A stretch of DNA of 64,000 bases from Patiria miniata. Taxonomy: Eukaryota; Echinodermata; Asteroidea; Valvatida; Asterinidae. The position numbers and the translations under genes are program-made. The notes below the pieces were generated by a model that ran no database searches, had not been told where the DNA came from, and saw only the letters and a program-made list of their open reading frames with translations. Below, piece after piece: positions 1-9,400 of the stretch; position 1 is the first letter of the stretch, and every line of letters starts with the position of its first letter. The stretch spans positions 2,288,600-2,352,599 of the forward strand of contig NW_024037051.1 in NCBI RefSeq assembly GCF_015706575.1, written 5' to 3'.

Positions 1-446
1 TTCTCCGTACACGTTCATCAAACAGGAGGACACTAAGCGTTTATCGGAGCTCAGCTCTCCTCCACCGGCCTTCACTATCACCAATGAGCCTTCTGCCGTC
101 TACATTCACATGCTGTTCGCGATTGCCGACACCAATCTCGCTCTCTTGTCTACCATGTTTACTCCCCAAATGTACCGAGCTCTGAAGTGTCTAGAGGCCA
201 AATGGCAAGTAATGCTGGAGGATCTATCTACCGGGCAGATCAATGCTAAGATCCCTCTAGACCCTGATACACGCCGGTCTCTCCAAGGCTATCTGAGACC
301 GGACAAGGCCCGCGTATCCCAGTTGAGAAGCGAATTCGAGAAAGGGTTTCATGGCATTTTGAAGAGAATCTGGCCTCATCTGATCGCCATTGAAGCAATC
401 GACATCGCGGGTTTCAAGAAGAAAATTGAAGAAACATATACTGATG
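1..446 (+). CDS. GH3 copy A, exon 2 (partial)
   Basis: Coding in the frame starting at base 2, open to the donor GTAAGG at 447. It matches copy B 15250-15694 closely, but keeps the T that copy B lost in the run near 357, so this copy reads through (HGILKRIWPHL). It covers the middle of the GH3 domain between motifs I and II. Confidence 0.85.
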
Positions 447-3400
447 GTAAGGGTTAAATTGAACTTAAATCTCATTGTGCGCCTTAAATACGATCTGCGT
501 AAGCACTGTGAAAGAACCTGAGCCAAACAGAATCAAATCATTATCCTTGTCCTACTAAAAAAAATGAAGAAAAAAAGGAATACTCTGTCAAGTGTCGTAA
601 GCCATCTTGATCTATGCACTTGTCTAAAACATGATTCGTAATAACTTACCACTGGTCATGTCTTGGCTAGGAGTTCCATACTTCAATTGGGCATATGGCA
701 GCACAGAGGTAGGCCAGCTGGCGATCAACATGTGGCTTCATGACAAAGAGGCTCGATACGCCCTCTGTCCTCATATGGCCGTCGTAGAGTTCATCCCGGA
801 GCAAAACAGGTGTGTGATAATCACAGAAGAAAAAAATGGTCCACTTTATTTTTGTTCCCCTTTTCGAATCCTTAGTTTCTTGAAATACATACAGATTCCT
901 TTGCCATGAAAGCAAACCCCCAAAAATATTTAATTCCTTCTGTTTAATTCCAAATAATTGTTGTTATGGGTCGACTTCACAATCATTATGTAGTGATAAT
1001 ACACAAGGTCACTTTCCCATTGTGGTTTAATGTGAAAAGTGATTCCCATATTTCCTAGGTTTGCGACGTTGCTTATTTTGCTTGCATCGTGACATCCGGG
1101 CCGCAATCCCTGACAACATGGCATTCGGATTTATGGCTTCTGACTAGTGCCTCTGAACAGTGGGAGATACTCTTGGGGGAAAATGGATAGCTTTGTAGGT
1201 ACATGTAGAACGCCGATACGGTAATACGGAGGCTGCATGCCATGTCCAATCACCACTCTTGTCGATATCTTTGTTCAACTTGAGACCTTTTAATTTTGAA
1301 CAGTTCGGATGAAGACCCAAAGACTCTGCTCATTGACGAGGTTGAGGTCGGTGGCAGATATGAACTGGTGTTGACCACGCGCTCCGGGCTATACCGTTAT
1401 CGGAATGGAGATGTCATCCAGATTGTGGGATTCCACGAGAACTGCCCTGCCATGCGCATGCTCTACAGGTAAACAACAAAACCAAGTAATCCTAGAAAGT
1501 TGATGCCAGAGCGGGCAAAATTTAATTGATTCAGTATGGCTTTTCAATGGGAGTCTTTTCATGCATCTGGTCTATACAGGGTGAGTCAAAAACATGAAAC
1601 CCAAATGTCGGGACTATTGTTTTAGTGAGGTTCTGCATGTAGCACTTAGAAAAAATTTAGGATGTTAAAGCCCAATTCATAAGCTTTCTTTTAGTTTAAA
1701 AATTATTCAAATCACGTATGTACTTTTCAAGTTACAGAATTTTAAACACAACCACCGTTTTAAAGTTCTGTCCACAAATCACACAGAAAGTGTGCGTTCT
1801 TTCAGCAAAACGAAAACAATTCACATCCCTATGCGATTTGTTTTCATTTTGCTGAAAGAACACCTACCTTTTTGTGATCCGTGGACAGAACTTTAAAGCG
1901 GTGGTTGTGTTTAAAAGCCCATAACTTGAACAGTACACGAGTGATTTGAATGATTCTTGTACTAAAAGAAAGCTTATGACTCGGGCTTTTATATCCTAGG
2001 TTCTAAAAGTGCTACATTTAGAACTTCACTAAAGCAATGGTCCCGACATTTGGGTTTCGTTTTTTTTTTACTCACCGTGTATGATGGATATGCAATTTGT
2101 AAACCTATACCATAGGATTACATTATATAATAGATATTGAAGTCCATCTGACAAGTGACAGTCAGTATTAAAGTCCGCGAGCTAGTAGTCAGTGGGCTTA
2201 CGGTCGAAAATGACCCCCCATATGCAATTTTGGGTACATTCTTTGAAACTCTCAGGATCACTAGAGGATACCTCAAGAAGTTCAAAACCACTTGATGCCA
2301 TTTTTTCTGACCCTTTTGTGGGCGTGGCCATGATTTTAAAAAGTGGGGGGCTTCGCGCGTAAGGCGAGCCCTCAAATTAGAATCCCTCCCCGGACCGTTC
2401 GGGGTTGAGCCCGCCCAGTATGATGAAGGGATTGGGACCTTGCATGGAACCGATCGGCCTGGATTAACTCCACCAGGCTTCTGCACCATGGCTCTGGCTC
2501 ATCACAAAGGAACCAATTTGCGACGCGCTAATCCTCCGTAGGCAACAATGACTGTAATGAGCTTCATAGAAGTTGCCGCTGGTAATCCCCAGTGGGCTGA
2601 ATAATCCTCCAACAATGGCCAGACTTCAATTTATGTTGCCTATTGTGAAACCCTGAGTCACCAGTTTGGACCGATTGGGGCGTCACGCTTCAGTGACCGG
2701 GTGGCTTCTGGCTTCGTACCGATTGGGGTGAAAGAAATTAGCATACCGGACCCGGTACCCGAACGGTCTGTTATCTGATGGCTCGCCTAAAAAAATATTT
2801 AAAAAAAATTAATTTTCTTTTTCACATTTGGACAGTTAACTCAAGTGCTACATCACAAGAAAAAAATATTCCACAATTGTGCCTCTTTTGGGGGTGGGGC
2901 AACTTTTTAAATAAGTGGGGGCACACGTTGCTAACAGAAAATCGACCTGTAACAGGCAATCTTGAGCTTTTTTGTTTTGTTTTTGTATTTGTTACAATCC
3001 CTTATAATTTGGTGTGGAAAACAGAGTTTTGAGTTAAGGCCAAAAAAAAAAGTCTCCGGTTTCTGGTATGCGCGCGCGTCGCCGTAGCCATGCGCGTCGG
3101 CAAAATGAAAAAAGTTTTTTTTTCAATGAAAGATGATGTCTCAAAACCACCAAACTCACTGGTTTGACTGGAATCATGCTGCTGCAAAATTTTAACGTGT
3201 TTTTAGATTGGGTTATGGTCGAGAATAAGCTTTATGTGGCCTCTCTGGACTCCCATATATTTGCACTAAGTTTAGTCGGGCACCATTTGCAGTCATCAGC
3301 CGACATTTGAAGCAAAAAAATCAGGTAAAAAAAAAAAAAAGCCGCGTCGCTGCACCACTTTTTGGGCAAGCTCCATACCAGAAACCGGAGACTTTTTTTT

Positions 3401-6400
3401 GGCCTTAGAAGACAAACGAAGGACGCTCACAGGGGGAACGGAATGATAGAAACGCGTTAAAGGGAATGAAACGAACTCCAGTGATTTGCACTGAATGAGA
3501 CACAATAGCATGAATCTGGCAAAGGGACAGAGGCAATGAGCATACAGGATGGAATAATACTTTATTTATTCAGATTAATTGGTAAAAACACCTGTCTTCC
3601 AAAAATACAACTAGGCTATCCAATTAAAAGTAGTATACCAAATTTGATTAAAAACCGTCCAACAGAGTAAAAATACATTAACAACAATAATTCCCTCTAT
3701 TACAATAATTCCCTGAATAATATGAAAAATCTGTGCAACAATTACATGTAGTCGTGTATATTATAATTATTTTGAGTTGCATTATAACAGTGTGTTAATT
3801 ATCTCAAATTTCTGACCGGGTGGCTTCTGGCTTCGTACCGATTGGGGTGAAAGAAATTAGCATACCGGACCCGGTACCCGAACGGTCTGTTATCTGATGG
3901 CTCGCCTAAAAAAATATTTAAAAAAAATTAATTTTCTTTTTCACATTTGGACAGTTAACTCAAGTGCTACATCACAAGAAAAAAATATTCCACAATTGTG
4001 CCTCTTTTGGGGGTGGGGCAACTTTTTAAATAAGTGGGGGCACACGTTGCTAACAGAAAATCGACCTGTAACAGGCAATCTTGAGCTTTTTTGTTTTGTT
4101 TTTGTATTTGTTACAATCCCTTATAATTTGGTGTGGAAAACAGAGTTTTTAGTTAAGGCCAAAAAAAAAAGTCTCCGGTTTCTGGTATGCGCGCGCGTCG
4201 CCGTAGCCATGCGCGTCGGCAAAATGAAAAAAGTTTTTTTTTCAATGAAAGATGATGTCTCAAAACCACCAAACTCACTGGTTTGACTGGAATCATGCTG
4301 CTGCAAAATTTTAACGTGTTTTTAGATTGGGTTATGGTCGAGAATAAGCTTTATGTGGCCTCTCTGGACTCCCATATATTTGCACTAAGTTTAGTCGGGC
4401 ACCATTTGCAGTCATCAGCCGACATTTGAAGCAAAAAAATCAGGTAAAAAAAAAAAAAAGCCGCGTCGCTGCACCACTTTTTGGGCAAGCTCCATACCAG
4501 AAACCGGAGACTTTTTTTTGGCCTTAGAAGACAAACGAAGGACGCTCACAGGGGGAACGGAATGATAGAAACGCGTTAAAGGGAATGAAACGAACTCCAG
4601 TGATTTGCACTGAATGAGACACAATAGCATGAATCTGGCAAAGGGACAGAGGCAATGAGCATACAGGATGGAATAATACTTTATTTATTCAGATTAATTG
4701 GTAAAAACACCTGTCTTCCAAAAATACAACTAGGCTATCCAATTAAAAGTAGTATACCAAATTTGATTAAAAACCGTCCAACAGAGTAAAAATACATTAA
4801 CAACAATAATTCCCTCTATTACAATAATTCCCTGAATAATATGAAAAATCTGTGCAACAATTACATGTAGTCGTGTATATTATAATTATTTTGAGTTGCA
4901 TTATAACAGTGTGTTAATTATCTCAAATTTCTGACCGGGTGGCTTCTGGCTTCGTACCGATTGGGGTGAAAGAAATTAGCATACCGGACCCGGTACCCGA
5001 ACGGTCTGTTATCTGATGGCTCGCCTAAAAAAATATTTAAAAAAAATTAATTTTCTTTTTCACATTTGGACAGTTAACTCAAGTGCTACATCACAAGAAA
5101 AAAATATTCCACAATTGTGCCTCTTTTGGGGGTGGGGCAACTTTTAAAATAAGTGGGGGCACACGTTGCTAACAGAAAATCGACCTGTAACAGGCAATCT
5201 TGAGCTTTTTTGTTTTGTTTTTGTATTTGTTACAATCCCTTATAATTTGGTGTGGAAAACAGAGTTTTTAGTTAAGGCCCAAAAAAAAAGTCTCCGGTTT
5301 CTGGTATGCGCGCGCGTCGCCGTAGCCATGCGCGTCGGCAAAATGAAAAAAGTTTTTTTTTCAATGAAAGATGATGTCTCAAAACCACCAAACTCACTGG
5401 TTTGACTGGAATCATGCTGCTGCAAAATTTTAACGTGTTTTTAGATTGGGTTATGGTTGAGAATAAGCTTTATGTGGCCTCTCTGGACTCCCATATATTT
5501 GCACTAAGTTTAGTCGGGCACCATTTGCAGTCATCAGCCGACATTTGAAGCAAAAAAATCAGGTAAAAAAAAAAAAAAGCCGCGTCGCTGCACCACTTTT
5601 TGGGCAAGCTCCATACCAGAAACCGGAGACTTTTTTTGGCCTTAGAAGACAAACGAAGGACGCTCACAGGGGGAACGGAATGATAGAAACGCGTTAAAGG
5701 GAATGAAACGAACTCCAGTGATTTGCACTGAATGAGACACAATAGCATGAATCTGGCAAAGGGACAGAGGCAATGAGCATACAGGATGGAATAATACTTT
5801 ATTTATTCAGATTAATTGGTAAAAACACCTGTCTTCCAAAAATACAACTAGGCTATCCAATTAAAAGTAGTATACCAAATTTGATTAAAAACCGTCCAAC
5901 AGAGTAAAAATACATTAACAACAATAATTCCCTCTATTACAATAATTCCCTGAATAATATGAAAAATCTGTGCAACAATTACATGTAGTCGTGTATATTA
6001 TAATTATTTTGAGTTGCATTATAACAGTGTGTTAATTATCTCAAATTTCTGACCGGGTGGCTTCTGGCTTCGTACCGATTGGGGTGAAAGAAATTAGCAT
6101 ACCGGACCCGGTACCCGAACGGTCTGTTATCTGATGGCTCGCCTAAAAAAATATTTAAAAAAAATTAATTTTCTTTTTCACATTTGGACAGTTAACTCAA
6201 GTGCTACATCACAAGAAAAAAATATTCCACAATTGTGCCTCTTTTGGGGGTGGGGCAACTTTTTAAATAAGTGGGGGCACACGTTGCTAACAGAAAATCG
6301 ACCTGTAACAGGCAATCTTGAGCTTTTTTGTTTTGTTTTTGTATTTGTTACAATCCCTTATAATTTGGTGTGGAAAACAGAGTTTTTAGTTAAGGCCAAA

Positions 6401-9400
6401 AAAAAAAAGTCTCCGGTTTCTGGTATGCGCGCGCGTCGCCGTAGCCATGCGCGTCGGCAAAATGAAAAAAGTTTTTTTTTCAATGAAAGATGATGTCTCA
6501 AAACCACCAAACTCACTGGTTTGACTGGAATCATGCTGCTGCAAAATTTTAACGTGTTTTTAGATTGGGTTATGGTCGAGAATAAGCTTTATGTGGCCTC
6601 TCTGGACTCCCATATATTTGCACTAAGTTTAGTCGGGCACCATTTGCAGTCATCAGCCGACATTTGAAGCAAAAAAATCAGGTAAAAAAAAAAAAAAGCC
6701 GCGTCGCTGCACCACTTTTTGGGCAAGCTCCATACCAGAAACCGGAGACTTTTTTTTGGCCTTAGAAGACAAACGAAGGACGCTCACAGGGGGAACGGAA
6801 TGATAGAAACGCGTTAAAGGGAATGAAACGAACTCCAGTGATTTGCACTGAATGAGACACAATAGCATGAATCTGGCAAAGGGACAGAGGCAATGAGCAT
6901 ACAGGATGGAATAATACTTTATTTATTCAGATTAATTGGTAAAAACACCTGTCTTCCAAAAATACAACTAGGCTATCCAATTAAAAGTAGTATACCAAAT
7001 TTGATTAAAAACCGTCCAACAGAGTAAAAATACATTAACAACAATAATTCCCTCTATTACAATAATTCCCTGAATAATATGAAAAATCTGTGCAACAATT
7101 ACATGTAGTCGTGTATATTATAATTATTTTGAGTTGCATTATAACAGTGTGTTAATTATCTCAAATTTCTGAAAGATTAACGAAATACACAGTCAATTGC
7201 AAGACTGAGCAGGGAAATATATACTAGAAAAACTGCATAGTTTTATTTCTACAGAAATTCTATTGATAGAGGATAGTCGTTGTGTTTTCCAAGCTTTTGA
7301 TAGCATTTTTGAATACAACCGTTGAATGTCAATGAATCGAAAAATAAAAGTTTTGAATTTATGGGACGGAGCAGCGTTTTGTGCATTTTCACTTTGACGT
7401 AGGCCATGATAACATTTCATGCCAGATTGACTTATTCCTTAAACTTGAGCACCCTTCGTATTTCTTAGACCTCATGGGTAGATTTTATGAGTATAGCGGC
7501 CGTCTTATAGGGCATCATTTGTTATTTTAATTCAGTAACAAAGAGTGCTTAAAAGGTTTATTTCTGGTATGTCACAGCAAGACAAATGTATTGCCTTGAT
7601 GACTGCTACCTATAAGGTCCATATACGCCTTTTTTGACATATTGTGGGCAAAAGAGAGCGCCTTTTTTCAGTGGGTGACCTCTCTTGTATATTCACCCCG
7701 CAAATGTATTATATTATGTTATTCATTTTTTAAAAACTATTTCATTAAAAATAAAACATGACAGAAAATAATTCTGGTATGCGCGCGCGTCGCCGTTGCC
7801 ATGTGCGTCGGCAAAATGAAAAAGTTGTTTTTTTTTCAATAAAAGATGATGTCTCAAAACCGCCAAACTCACTGGTTTGACTGGAATCATGCTGCTGCAC
7901 AATTTTAACGTGTTTTTAGATTGGGTTATGGTCGAGAATAAGCTTTATGTGGCCTCTCTGGACTCCCATATATTTGCACTAAGTTTAGTCGGGCACCATT
8001 TGCAGTCATCAGCCGACATTTGAAGCAAAAAAATCAGGTAAAAAAAAAAAAAAAAAAGCCGCGTCGCCGCACCACTTTTTGGGCAAGCTCCATACCAGAA
8101 ACCGGAGACTTTTTCTTTGGCCTAAGCAGGGTTGTATATCACTGTTATAGAAGGGAATAAAGTCCTTGATTGACTTAACAGGAGGTTTGAGTTATCAACA
8201 GTTTGACATTTTGAGATTTCACTGTAGTTTATTTTGTCCTGACAACAATGTTGACCTCGTTTTATTACACACAAACTGCAATAGCCTTTTTAACTTCAAA
8301 TTTATTTATCTTCACTTCATTTATAAATATGATATTATTAAATGTGGTACTCGGTCATTGGAAATATTGTTTGAAAATGACAAAGTTCAATATTAAGAGT
8401 AAAACTTATCAAACTTGGGTGATTTAGTGAATCCTTTATAAGTCACTTGTAATTGGACAACATATTTGGCATTTAATATCCATGACCTTATTTTGTAATA
8501 GAAAAGTGTGAGACTATATTGTCAATAGTTTCAGAATCCAGATTACACATGATGGATTACACAAGATTTGTTTCACTTAACAGTTTTAAATTTGGCATAT
8601 CACCATAAATGATATGATTGGTGATGTACTTCAAGATTGGATATATCAAAAGGATTTGTAGCCACCGAGTAGAGAAACACATCTTAGGCTGAAACTTTGA
8701 TGACTATATTGCCAATAGTTTCTGAAAACCCAATCCACATGAAGGCCCAGGCAGAAATCAAACCCTGCGATGAAAGGCGAGGAAAGTAACCAATGAGCCA
8801 ACCTGACTCCCCAAGCGCCAACCTGGCTCCCCACAGATTCAAGAAAAGCATGTGACCAGTTCAAATTATAAACGTATTTTAATAACTACAAATCCTTTAC
8901 CTTAACATTCCAGCATGGTTTTCTAAAGCGAAAAACTCAAAAGTTAGGCAAACCTATTGACAGAGGCTTGGGATATCAAGTTTTCCTTCTGATATATCTG
9001 ATCTTAAAGTATGGCACCAATTATATTAATGATACATATATTCAGTGATATGCCATATTTAAAACTGTGACACACACACAAAATGTTGTGTAATCCATCC
9101 AGATCTGGATTCTGCAACTATTGACAATGTAGTCTCACACTTTTCTATTACTAAATAACGTCATGGATATTAAATACCAAATATGTTGTCCAATTACAAG
9201 TGACTTATGTAGGATTCACTAAATCACCCAAGTTTGGCAAATTTTACTCTTAATATTGCAATTTGTAATTTTCGAATTTTATTTCCAATGATCGAGTACC
9301 ACATTTCATAATATCATTTTTATAAATGAAGTGAAGATGAATAAATTTGAAGTTAAAAAGGCTATTGCAGTTTGTATGTTATAAAACAAGGTCAGCATTG

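Larger units (their letters stand above)
2694..7172 (+). repeat. Four near-identical tandem copies of a 1119-bp unit
   Basis: Unit starts are at 2694, 3813, 4932 and 6050. The units differ mainly in homopolymer lengths (runs near 3045, 4160 and 5280) and a few substitutions. Each contains, in order, the right end of the 425-bp MITE, the inner part of the composite element's left arm, a 369-bp mariner-like MITE, and about 400 bp of AT-rich DNA of unknown origin ending ATCTCAAATTTCTG. The short open frames beginning MARLKKYLKK are by-products and are not counted as genes. Near-identity implies recent tandem amplification or an assembly duplication. Confidence 0.9.

Noticed and set aside
2118..2489. 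123-codon minus-strand open frame.
   Set aside because: It crosses the border between the composite element arm and the Harbinger-like MITE; no domain or splice context.
2778..6493. Open frames starting MARLKKYLKK in the 1119-bp units as a tandem gene family.
   Set aside because: They lie across MITE ends and A/T runs, change length with homopolymer slips, and carry no recognisable domain.
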